64,000 nt of DNA from an uncultured Cellulomonas sp. (GTDB taxonomy: Bacteria > Actinomycetota > Actinomycetes > Actinomycetales > Cellulomonadaceae): NCBI RefSeq assembly GCF_947494015.1, contig NZ_CANLTL010000010.1, positions 62,001-126,000 on the forward strand, given 5' to 3'. Shown here piece by piece: positions 34,512-41,986 of the stretch. How positions within the stretch are numbered: the stretch's first letter is position 1; each line of letters starts with the position of its first letter. The notes under the pieces were generated by a model. It made no database searches and was not told the DNA's origin. It worked only from the letters and a program-made list of their open reading frames with translations. The translations under genes were made by a program, and so were the position numbers.

Positions 34512-35362
34512 CGCGGCTCCCGCGCCGCGGGTGTCCCGCCACCGAGCGACTCGGGGTCCGCGGCCCCGGTCATCACCGCCACGACGTCGTTCATCGTGTG
34601 GTCGCGCGGGTTCAGGACGGCGGCGCGGCGGCCCAGCCGGTGCACGTGGATGCGGTCGGCGATGTCGAACACCTGGGGCATGTTGTGCGAGATGAGCACG
34701 ACCGGCAGGCCGCGGGCGCTGATCCGGCGGATGAGGTCCAGCACCATGCCGGACTCGCGTACGCCGAGCGCGGCCGTCGGCTCGTCCATGATCACCAGGC
34801 GGGTTCCGAACGCCGCGGCGCGGGCCACCGCGACGCTCTGCCGCTGGCCGCCGGACAGGCTCTCCACCGGCTGCCGCACGTCGGGGATCCGGACGCCGAG
34901 GGCGTCGAGCTGGTGCTGTGCCTCCGCGCGCATCGCGGCGGCGTCGACCATCCGGAACACCGAGCCCAGCACGCCCGAGCGCCGGATCTCCCGCCCGAGG
35001 AACAGGTTGGAGGCGATGTCCAGCGCCGGGGCGACCGCGAGGTCCTGGTAGACGGTCTCGATGCCCCGGGCGCGCGCCTCGATGGGGGAGCGGAAGCTCA
35101 CCCGCTCGCCGTCGAGCCGGATCTCGCCGCGGTCGGGTGCGACGGCGCCGGACAGCGCCTTGATCAGCGTCGACTTGCCCGCGCCGTTGTCGCCGACGAC
35201 GGCGAGCACCTCCCCGGGCAGCAGGTCGAAGTCGGCGTCGACCATCGCCTCGACGTGGCCGTACGACTTCGACAGCCCGCGCGCCTCGAGCACCGGTGTC
35301 GGACCGCCGGACGGTCCCGGTGCGGCTGTGGACTGCCTGCGGCCCCGCTCCCGCTCGCTCAT
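34508..35362 (-). CDS. Sugar ABC importer ATPase (FrcA-like, single domain)
   Basis: 284 aa. Walker A GDNGAGKST, Q-loop in TVYQDLAV, signature LSGGQRQSVAVARA, Walker B LVIMDEPTAAL and switch His in VVLISHNMPQ. It has one nucleotide-binding domain, unlike two-domain RbsA/XylG, which matches FrcA-type systems; it would act as a homodimer on the permease. ATG 35362 overlaps the permease stop (ATGA). Confidence 0.9.
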   Translation of the reverse strand: MSERERGRRQSTAAPGPSGGPTPVLEARGLSKSYGHVEAMVDADFDLLPGEVLAVVGDNGAGKSTLIKALSGAVAPDRGEIRLDGERVSFRSPIEARARGIETVYQDLAVAPALDIASNLFLGREIRRSGVLGSVFRMVDAAAMRAEAQHQLDALGVRIPDVRQPVESLSGGQRQSVAVARAAAFGTRLVIMDEPTAALGVRESGMVLDLIRRISARGLPVVLISHNMPQVFDIADRIHVHRLGRRAAVLNPRDHTMNDVVAVMTGAADPESLGGGTPAAREPR

Positions 35363-36375
35363 CGTGCCGCCCTCCGGCGTGACGCCTGGTCCAGGGAGAC
35401 CGCGACGATCACCAGGATCCCGGTCGCGACGTCCTGGTAGAGGTTGTCGATCCCGGCCTGGGTCAGCCCGGAGCGCAGCACACCGACGATGAGCGTGCCG
35501 ATCAACGTGCCCACGACGCTGCCGCGGCCTCCGAACAGGCTCGTGCCGCCGATGACGACCGCCGTGATGCTGTCCAGGTTCGCCGTCTGGTACGCGTTGG
35601 GGTCGGCGTTGGGGATGCGTCCCAGGGCCTGCCAGGCGGCCAGGCCGTACAGCGCCCCGGCGGCGACGTACACCGACAGGATGGTGCGGCGCGTCTTGAT
35701 CCCGGTCAGGCGCGCCGCCTCCGGGGCGTTGCCGACGGCGTACACGTGCCGGCCCCACGCGGTGCGGCTCAGCGCGTACCAGAAGACGGCGAAGATGCCG
35801 ATCAGCAGGAACGTCCCCCACGTGAGCCGGACGCCCGCGACGGTCGTGCCCTGGCCCCAGAACCGCAGCAGCTGGTCACCCACGGGGTAGCTGCGCGACT
35901 CGGCGTACAGCCGCGCCAGGGCGAACGTCACGGTCAGCATGCCCAGCGTGACGATGAACGGTGGCAGGCCGAGCCGGGTCACGAGCACACCGCTGACCGT
36001 GCCGAGGACGACCGTCGCGACCACGCCCAGCAGCAGGGCGGTCAGCGGGTCGCCCCCGCCCACGACGTGCTTGGCCATCACCAGGGTGCCCAGCACGGCG
36101 ATGGCGCCGTTGGCCAGGTCGATGCCCGCGGTGAGGATGATCAGCGTCTGCCCCAGCGCCAGCGTGCCGATCACGATGGACTGCTGCAGCACGAGCGAGG
36201 CGTTCCCCGCCGTGGCGAAGGTGTCGGTCGTGACCGAGAAGATCACGACCGCGACGACGAGCGCGGCGAGCGGTCCGAGCACCGGCGTCCGCAGGGCGCG
36301 GCCCAGCGCCTCACGTCGCGCGGAGTCGGCGGGCGCCGGTGGGGTGGTGGGCGGGTCGGTGGCGGTGGTGGTCAT
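35359..36375 (-). CDS. Sugar ABC importer permease (FrcC/RbsC-like)
   Basis: 338 aa with eight to ten helices after a short Thr/Pro-rich N terminus. Carbohydrate-uptake permease motifs include VIGTLALGQTLIILTAGIDLANGAI, LPPFIVTLGML, YAVGNAPEAARLTGI and SITAVVIGGTSLFGGRGSVVGTLIGTLIVGVL. ATG 36375 has GGAGG a few bases upstream. It is separated from the binding-protein gene by 147 bases that hold a stable hairpin, so expression is probably stepped down from it. Confidence 0.9.
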   Translation of the reverse strand: MTTTATDPPTTPPAPADSARREALGRALRTPVLGPLAALVVAVVIFSVTTDTFATAGNASLVLQQSIVIGTLALGQTLIILTAGIDLANGAIAVLGTLVMAKHVVGGGDPLTALLLGVVATVVLGTVSGVLVTRLGLPPFIVTLGMLTVTFALARLYAESRSYPVGDQLLRFWGQGTTVAGVRLTWGTFLLIGIFAVFWYALSRTAWGRHVYAVGNAPEAARLTGIKTRRTILSVYVAAGALYGLAAWQALGRIPNADPNAYQTANLDSITAVVIGGTSLFGGRGSVVGTLIGTLIVGVLRSGLTQAGIDNLYQDVATGILVIVAVSLDQASRRRAAR

Positions 36376-36437
36376 CGCGGTCCTCCTCGGGACACGGGAC
36401 ACGGCGGGACACGGCGGGACGCGGCGGGATCGGGGAG

Positions 36438-36481
36438 CCACCGGACGGCGCACGGCCAGGGGACCGTCCGCCGCCCGGTGG
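36438..36481 (-). promoter_or_regulatory. Intercistronic hairpin between binding-protein and permease genes
   Basis: Seven outer pairs (36438-36444 with 36475-36481), one mismatch and five inner pairs (36446-36450 with 36469-36473). Such structures often stabilise the binding-protein message or attenuate read-through. The flank at 36383-36418 has GGGACACGGC repeats. Confidence 0.5.
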
Positions 36482-36522
36482 GGCTTGCTGGACGCGGGCG
36501 GGGCGCGCCCGGGTCGCCGGCG

Positions 36523-37581
36523 TCAGCCCCAGCAGTTCTCCAGGCCCCAGGCGGTGTCCTGCGACTCGATGCCCTCCACCGGCTCGTCGGTGATGACCAC
36601 GCTGCCGGTGTCCACGAAGCCCGACGGGGCGTCGCCTCCCTCGGCGGCCTCGATGATCGCGTCCATGCCCTGACGGACCATCTCGGCGGGGAACTGCATG
36701 ACCGTGGCCGCGTAGCGGCCGTCGGCGACGTCCTGGACGCCCTGGCAGCCGCCGTCGATCGAGCCGATCGTGATCTGGTCGGTCAGTCCGGCCGCGTCGA
36801 TCGCCGCGTAGGCGCCGCGCGCCGCGGGCTCGTTGATCGTGTAGACCGCGTTGACGTCCGGGCTGCGCTGCAGCAGGTTCTCCATCGCCGTCTGGGCGGT
36901 GTTCTGGTCCCCCTGCGTGTTCTCCATGCCGACGATCGCGGGGTCGCCCTCCTCGATGCCGAAGCCCTCGAGGAAGCCGTCGTGGCGGAAGGTGTCCACC
37001 GTCCCGCCGGCCGTGCCGTCCAGCATGATCAGGCGCGGCTCGGCGTCGCCGAGGACGGCGCGGACGTACGCGCCCTGCAGACGTCCGGCCTCGAGGTTGT
37101 CGGTGGCGAACGTCGCATCGACGGCGTCCTCGGGGTCGGTGGCCGTGTCGAGTGCCACGACGACGATGCCCTGAGCACGGGCCTGCTCGATCGCGCCGAG
37201 CACGCCCGTGGAGTTGTTGGGCGTGACCATGATTCCGTCCACACCCTGGGCGATGAGATTCTCCATCGCCTGCACCTGGCCCTCGTTGTCGCCGTCGAAC
37301 TCGCCCGCCAGCGCCGTGAGCTCGACCCCACGCTCCTCGGCGTACTCGCTCGCGACCTCCCGCATCGTGACGAAGAAGGGATTGGTCTCGGTCTTGGTGA
37401 TCAGGCCGATGCTGATGTCCTCGGCCGCGGAGGTCTCGCCGCCGGCCGGGTCGTCGCCGTCGTCGCCGCTGTCCCCGCAGGCGCTCACGCCGAGGGCGAG
37501 CGCGGCGATCGCCGCGGCCGCGGCCGTGCGACGGCGGATGGTCCGACGGGCGGGTGTGCTGGTGCGCCAGGTCGAGCTCAT
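36523..37581 (-). CDS. Sugar ABC importer substrate-binding lipoprotein (FrcB-like)
   Basis: 352 aa. Signal peptide with lipobox GVSAC, an acidic linker, then a two-lobe periplasmic-binding-protein type 1 domain: ISIGLITKTETNPFFVTMREVA, QGVDGIMVTPNNSTGV, VVALDTATDP, YTINEPAARGA, IGSIDGGCQGV, and the C-terminal WGLENCWG seen in fructose-binding FrcB proteins. Its ligand is probably a monosaccharide; fructose is the first guess. ATG 37581 has AAGGGG upstream. Divergent from the LacI regulator. Confidence 0.88.
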   Translation of the reverse strand: MSSTWRTSTPARRTIRRRTAAAAAIAALALGVSACGDSGDDGDDPAGGETSAAEDISIGLITKTETNPFFVTMREVASEYAEERGVELTALAGEFDGDNEGQVQAMENLIAQGVDGIMVTPNNSTGVLGAIEQARAQGIVVVALDTATDPEDAVDATFATDNLEAGRLQGAYVRAVLGDAEPRLIMLDGTAGGTVDTFRHDGFLEGFGIEEGDPAIVGMENTQGDQNTAQTAMENLLQRSPDVNAVYTINEPAARGAYAAIDAAGLTDQITIGSIDGGCQGVQDVADGRYAATVMQFPAEMVRQGMDAIIEAAEGGDAPSGFVDTGSVVITDEPVEGIESQDTAWGLENCWG

Positions 37582-37660
37582 GGGTACGCCCCTTCGCGTC
37601 CACTGTGTCTCATCACACCGGTTGGTGGTACGGCCGAGTGAAGCAGCGGGGATTCGCGCC

Positions 37661-37701
37661 GCGCAAGCGTTTGCGCATACGTTTGCGCAATCGTTGTGCG
37701 C
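37661..37701. promoter_or_regulatory. Three-unit LacI-type operator array
   Basis: GCGCAAGCGTTT, GCGCATACGTTT and GCGCAATCGTTG follow one another at 37661, 37673 and 37685, then TGCGC. Adjacent units make overlapping 16-bp near-palindromes (14 of 16 positions) of the NGCAANCGTTTGCN kind used by LacI-family repressors. It lies between the divergent sugar-binding-protein and lacI-type genes. Confidence 0.6.
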
Positions 37702-37787
37702 GCCCGGTTCGCCCCGCCGGCCCGGGTGCGGCGGCGGTCGTGGCTGCCCGCCGGGTGAGCCCGTGGTGCGCGAGGGGACGGTCGGAC

Positions 37788-38789
37788 GTGGTCACGATCA
37801 GCGACGTGGCGAGGACGGCGGGCGTGTCGGCGACGACGGTGTCGCACGTGCTGAATGCGACGCGGGTGGTCGCCGACGACACGCGCCGCCGCGTCCTGGA
37901 GGCGGTGGACGCCCTCGACTACGTGCCCAACCACCAGGCCCGCTCGCTGGTGCGGTCGCGGTCGCAGCAGATCGGGGTCGCCATCTCGGCGCTCACCAAC
38001 CTGTACTTCGGGGAGGTGGTGCACGCCATGGAGGAGGCGGCGAGCGAGGCAGGCCTGACCCTGCTGCTCGCCGACACCCACGAGGACGCCGAGACCGAGC
38101 GCCGGGTGATCGCGGCGCTGCGCGGACGCCAGCTCGACGGTCTGCTCCTCGCGCCGTCGGCCGGTGCCGGACCGGCGCTGGACCGCCTGGCCCGCAGCGG
38201 GCTGCCCACGGTGCTGGTGGACCGCTCGCCGGACCCGCGGTTCGACTCCGTGAGCACCGAGAACGCCGAGCCCATGGCCGAGCTCGTGCAGCACCTCGCC
38301 GACCGCGGTCACCGCCGGATCGCGATGGTCTGCGGCATGGCCGGGCTGACGACCACCGCCGAGCGCCTGGAGGGCTACCGGCTGGGACTGCGTCGGGCGG
38401 GTCTGGCCGATCGGCCGGAGCTCGTCGTGCCCGGCGGGTCCGACGCCGGCACGACGTACGCGGCCGTCGGGACGCTGCTGGGGCTCGCCGAGCCGCCGAC
38501 CGCCGTCGTGGCGGCACAGAACACCATGGTGATCGCCACCATGCGGCTGCTGCGGGACCGCGGGGTCCGCGTGCCCGACGACGTCGCCCTGGTCGGCTTC
38601 GACGACTTCGAGTGGGCGGACGTCTTCTCGCCCCGGCTGACCACCGTCGCCCAGGACGCGGCCGGCATCGGCCGCCTCGCCGTCGAGCTGCTGCTCGAGC
38701 GGATCGCCGGCACGGCGCCCGAGCCGCGTGCGGTCCGCGTCCCGGCGCAGGTCCGGCACCGCGAGTCCTGCGGGTGCCCGCCCGCCTGA
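37788..38789 (+). CDS. LacI-family transcriptional regulator
   Basis: 333 aa. N-terminal helix-turn-helix and hinge: TISDVARTAGVSATTVSHVL, then YVPNHQARSLVRSRS. A periplasmic-binding-protein-like effector domain follows, with the typical LTTVAQDAAGIGRLAVELLLERI near the end. It is expected to repress the divergent sugar importer and itself through the repeat at 37661-37701, with a sugar or sugar phosphate as inducer. GTG 37788 has GAGGGGACGG upstream. Confidence 0.9.
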   Translation: MVTISDVARTAGVSATTVSHVLNATRVVADDTRRRVLEAVDALDYVPNHQARSLVRSRSQQIGVAISALTNLYFGEVVHAMEEAASEAGLTLLLADTHEDAETERRVIAALRGRQLDGLLLAPSAGAGPALDRLARSGLPTVLVDRSPDPRFDSVSTENAEPMAELVQHLADRGHRRIAMVCGMAGLTTTAERLEGYRLGLRRAGLADRPELVVPGGSDAGTTYAAVGTLLGLAEPPTAVVAAQNTMVIATMRLLRDRGVRVPDDVALVGFDDFEWADVFSPRLTTVAQDAAGIGRLAVELLLERIAGTAPEPRAVRVPAQVRHRESCGCPPA

Positions 38790-38833
38790 CGGGGCGGCGG
38801 ACGGCGCCTGCCTCGGTGCGCCGCCGCACCCGC

Positions 38834-38839
38834 TAACCT
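38834..38839 (+). promoter_or_regulatory. -10 box upstream of the tRNA gene
   Basis: TAACCT lies 29 bases before the tRNA 5' end. No good -35 is visible. Confidence 0.35.
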
Positions 38840-38868
38840 GGCCCACGCACCGCGCCCGCGCGGTGCAG

Positions 38869-38942
38869 GCCCCGATAGCCCAACCGGCAGAGGCGTTCGG
38901 CTCAAACCCGATCCAGTGTGGGTTCGAATCCCACTCGGGGCA
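38869..38942 (+). tRNA. tRNA with CAA anticodon (tRNA-Leu-like), short variable arm
   Basis: 74 nt cloverleaf. Acceptor GCCCCGA/TCGGGGC, discriminator A (CCA not encoded), D arm GCC/GGC with GG in the loop, anticodon stem TTCGG/CCGAT (outermost pair T-T), loop CTCAAAC with anticodon CAA at 38903-38905, variable region only 5 nt (38913-38917), T arm GTGGG/TTCGAAT/CCCAC. CAA reads leucine TTG codons, but canonical bacterial tRNA-Leu is class II with a long variable arm, so charging identity deserves care. Confidence 0.8.
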
Positions 38943-39393
38943 CCCACCCGCGGCTCGACCTGCGGTGCAGCGACGACCCGCAGCAGGAGCTTCGGTGCCG
39001 CGACGACCCCGCCGCTCCGGGCGCGCGGCGCCCGCCGGAACGGTCGAGCCGGCGTCCGTATCCGGCCCCGCCGATGATCGTGGGCGGCCAACCCTTGCGC
39101 TCCCCGGCCTCTCGCCTTAACGATCAGTGCATCGTCACACCGCACAGCGGTGGGCGCCGTCGCGGCGGTCAGCCTTGGCGCCGTCGCGGCGGTCGTCCGG
39201 CGCCGACCGGAAGAAATTGGCTCGGAACGGCTTTTCCGTGCCCTGCGTGAATCCCCGCACGTGCCCGGTCGCGCCCTTTTGCGCGGCATTTACGCCGGGC
39301 TTTCGATTGGCTCTTTACGACGTCGTAAAGAATGCCGTAGCGTGCCGTCGCGGGTGCCTCCCGGTACCCATCAGCCGTTCAAGGGAGAACGTG
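38943..39393. other. 451-bp intergenic region between tRNA and esterase
   Basis: No credible gene. It contains an 18-bp direct repeat with a 24-bp period (39153-39170 and 39177-39194), an A+T-richer segment from about 39275 that is unusual for this window, a 20-bp perfect palindrome and the probable esterase promoter. Confidence 0.6.
39312..39343 (+). promoter_or_regulatory. Promoter with 20-bp perfect palindrome upstream of the esterase
   Basis: TCTTTACGACGTCGTAAAGA at 39312-39331 is a perfect palindrome. TTTACG inside its left arm (39314-39319) and TAGCGT at 39338-39343 are 18 bases apart, a plausible -35/-10 pair, so a protein bound to the palindrome would block or recruit polymerase. Confidence 0.55.
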
Positions 39394-40929
39394 ATGAGCA
39401 GGTTGAGGCACAGACGGTCGGCGGGCGGTGTCAGCGGCGGTGCCGGCCATCGCGACCGGTTCGCGGCGGGCATCGCGAGCGTGGTGCTGGGGCTCGCGAT
39501 GGTGGTGAGCCTGTCGCCGGGCGTGGCCATGGCCGACGAGGTGGACCTGACCCCGGGTCCGACCGTGGTCCGGGACCTGGACTCCCCGACGGGGTACACC
39601 GGGCACTTCGTCCTGCACGACCCGGACGCGACCAGCGTGCGGTTCGTCGCCGACATCATGCTGCGCAACTGGGCCGATCGCACCGATCCCACCGTCTACT
39701 CGCCCTGGGAGTACCGGCCCGGGCTCATGCGCGGTGGCGGTGCGTACGAGGTGGAGATGACCGAGGTCGGCGACGGGTACTGGGTCACCGACGTCCCCCT
39801 GGCCGCTGGGGCGAATCAGTACTGGTTCTACGTCGACGGCGACACCGCCCTGTGGGTCACCGATCCGGCGAACTCGCCGATCTACGCCCCGGACGGCCTG
39901 ACCGGCACCGCCCGACGGGCGTTCAACAGGGTCAACGTGCCGTACGACCCCCAGCGGCAGGCCTACGAGCCCCTCGCAGCGCGGCAGATCGAGAACCCCC
40001 GGCCGGACGGCGCCCATGGCAGCTGGAGCTACGTGCCGTTCCAGATCGGCGGCACCACCCGCACCCTGGGCGTGTACCTGCCGCCCGGGTACGACGCCGA
40101 CCGGGCCGAGCCCTACAAGACCATCTACATGCAGCACGGCGGTGGGCAGGACCAGTCCGACTGGATGAACATCGGCAGTGTCCCGGTCATCATGGACAAC
40201 CTCCTCCAGGACGGCCTCACGGAGCCCGCCGTCGTGGTGACGACGAACATCAACTACCTCGGGGACGGCGCGGCCGGGTACCCCAACCTGCGCGAGATCG
40301 TCCTGCCCTTCGTCGAATCGCGCTACAACGTCTCGACGGACCCGATCGACCGGGCGTTCGCGGGGCTGTCGCTCGGCAGCATCGTCACGCAGAACATCAT
40401 CAACCACGACCCGACGCTCTTCGGCTTCTACGGCCCCTGGAGCGGTGGTGTCCGCCTGGACGACACGACGCCGAACCTGGCGGTGCCGTACATCATGTTC
40501 GGCGGCGGGGCGTGGGACTTCGGTCTGCCGGATCCGGCGCGCGTCGACGCACTGGACGACGCCATGATCCAGAACGTCGTGGTCGCCGGCGCGCACGACT
40601 TCAACGCGTGGAACCAGCTCTTCACGATCTTCGCCCGGGACTACCTGTGGAAGCCCGAGGTCTTCGTCCTCGGTGAGATCGACGACCTGCGGGCCGGTGT
40701 CGCGGGCACGACCCTCAACGCGGGGCTGCGCCGGTCCCTGACGGTCAAGCTCGACCAGGCCGCCCGCTTGATGGCGATGGGCCGCACCAGCATGGTCGAC
40801 GCGCCGCTGCACGGGTTCGTCGTCCAGCTCGAGGGTCTGGCGACCGCCGGGCGGGTGAGCGAGGCCGACGCCGCCGAGCTCGTGGGGGCCGCCGAGAAGA
40901 TCACCGTCAACGTCGAGCACTGGCAGTAG
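39394..40929 (+). CDS. Secreted CE1-type esterase with C-terminal FIMAH-like domain
   Basis: 511 aa. Sec signal peptide ending AMADE, an N-terminal immunoglobulin-like E-set/CBM48-type domain (about 45-170), then a putative esterase domain (about 200-430): RTLGVYLPPGYD, IYMQHGGGQDQSDWM (oxyanion), nucleophile FAGLSLGSIVT and the His of VAGAHDFNAW. This is the layout of feruloyl/acetyl-xylan-type esterases acting on plant polymers. Residues about 440-511 resemble the FIMAH helical module. ATG 39394 has AAGGGAG upstream. Confidence 0.85.
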   Translation: MSRLRHRRSAGGVSGGAGHRDRFAAGIASVVLGLAMVVSLSPGVAMADEVDLTPGPTVVRDLDSPTGYTGHFVLHDPDATSVRFVADIMLRNWADRTDPTVYSPWEYRPGLMRGGGAYEVEMTEVGDGYWVTDVPLAAGANQYWFYVDGDTALWVTDPANSPIYAPDGLTGTARRAFNRVNVPYDPQRQAYEPLAARQIENPRPDGAHGSWSYVPFQIGGTTRTLGVYLPPGYDADRAEPYKTIYMQHGGGQDQSDWMNIGSVPVIMDNLLQDGLTEPAVVVTTNINYLGDGAAGYPNLREIVLPFVESRYNVSTDPIDRAFAGLSLGSIVTQNIINHDPTLFGFYGPWSGGVRLDDTTPNLAVPYIMFGGGAWDFGLPDPARVDALDDAMIQNVVVAGAHDFNAWNQLFTIFARDYLWKPEVFVLGEIDDLRAGVAGTTLNAGLRRSLTVKLDQAARLMAMGRTSMVDAPLHGFVVQLEGLATAGRVSEADAAELVGAAEKITVNVEHWQ

Positions 40930-40933
40930 CCGA

Positions 40934-41001
40934 CCGCGGACGCAGCGGCGCCGGCCCCCGTCGGATCCTCCGACGGCGGCCGGCGTCTGCTGCGTCCGCG
41001 G
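40934..41001 (+). terminator. Long terminator hairpin after the esterase
   Basis: Outer 13-bp perfect stem (40934-40946 with 40989-41001) plus further pairing inside (GCCGGCC/GGCCGGC and GTCGGA/TCCGAC near the loop). Confidence 0.7.
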
Positions 41002-41084
41002 TGCCACCGCGGCGGGGCGACGGAGGGGGCCACGGTGTGGCACACGCGACGTGGGACTTCACGTGCCGGGTCGGTGCACGCCGT

Positions 41085-41090
41085 TAAGGT
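41085..41090 (+). promoter_or_regulatory. -10 box of leaderless promoter (pdtaR)
   Basis: TAAGGT ends six bases before GTG 41097. Confidence 0.5.
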
Positions 41091-41096
41091 GTGCCG

Positions 41097-41780
41097 GTGA
41101 CCACCAGCGACCCGGACCAGAGCGCGACACCCGCCGTGCCGCTCGACCTGCCGCCCCTGCTCGACCAGCCGGCCGACGCCGCCCCGGCCAGGGCCGAGCG
41201 TCCCGCACGCCGCGCCGTCGTCGCCGAGGACGAGGCCCTCATCCGCATGGACGTCGTCGAGACGCTGCGCGAGGCCGGGTTCGACGTCGTCGGCGAGGCC
41301 GGCGACGGCGAGACCGCGGTCCAGCTCGCCACGGACCTGCGGCCCGACGTGGTCGTGATGGACGTCAAGATGCCCGTCCTGGACGGGATCTCGGCCGCCG
41401 AGCGCATCGGCAAGGCGCACCTGGCCCCGGTCGTGCTGCTGACCGCCTTCTCGCAGACCGAGCTCGTCGAGCGGGCCCGGGACGCGGGCGCGATGGCCTA
41501 CGTCGTCAAGCCGTTCAGCCCGGCGGACCTGCTGCCCGCGCTGGAGATCGCCATCTCCCGCTACGCCCAGATCTCCGCCCTGGAGTCCGAGGTCGCCGAC
41601 CTCGCCGAGCGGTTCGAGACCCGCAAGCGGGTGGACCGCGCCAAGGGCCTGCTCATGACGAAGATGGGCCTGTCCGAGCCGGAGTCGTTCCGCTGGATCC
41701 AGAAGACCTCGATGGACCGTCGCCTGACCATGCGCGAGGTGGCCGACGCCGTCATCGAGCAGGTCGGCGGCGGCAGCTGA
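41097..41780 (+). CDS. pdtaR: ANTAR-domain response regulator (PdtaR/Rv1626 type)
   Basis: 227 aa. A disordered N terminus, then a receiver (about 38-155; AVVAEDEALIRMDVVETL, phospho-Asp in VVVMDVKMP, Lys in VVKPFSP) and a C-terminal ANTAR RNA-binding domain (RKRVDRAKGLLMTKMGLSEPESFRWIQKTSMDRRLTMREVADAVI). It acts by antitermination on target mRNAs when phosphorylated by a PdtaS-type kinase. GTG 41097 fits a leaderless start better than GTG 41091. In mycobacteria the orthologue also lies just upstream of polA-rpsA-coaE. Confidence 0.9.
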   Translation: MTTSDPDQSATPAVPLDLPPLLDQPADAAPARAERPARRAVVAEDEALIRMDVVETLREAGFDVVGEAGDGETAVQLATDLRPDVVVMDVKMPVLDGISAAERIGKAHLAPVVLLTAFSQTELVERARDAGAMAYVVKPFSPADLLPALEIAISRYAQISALESEVADLAERFETRKRVDRAKGLLMTKMGLSEPESFRWIQKTSMDRRLTMREVADAVIEQVGGGS

Positions 41781-41803
41781 CACCGTCGCGCTCGCACACC
41801 GGC

Positions 41804-41837
41804 CGAGCCCGGTCCCCCGGACGGGGGACCGGGCTCG
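41804..41837 (+). terminator. Strong terminator hairpin between pdtaR and livK
   Basis: A perfect 15-bp stem (41804-41818 with 41823-41837) with loop GGAC, followed by CGCCGTTT. Confidence 0.8.
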
Positions 41838-41986
41838 CGCCGTTTGGTCACAAGTCCGCAACGACGCGGCGTGAGATGGTCGGCGTCACATCGTGGACAC
41901 ATCGACCGGGTACGTTTCCGCCAACAGTCCGGGACCGCCGTCTGCGCGGCCCGAGCCGAGCAGTACTCAGCAGAGGAGTACCCCGA

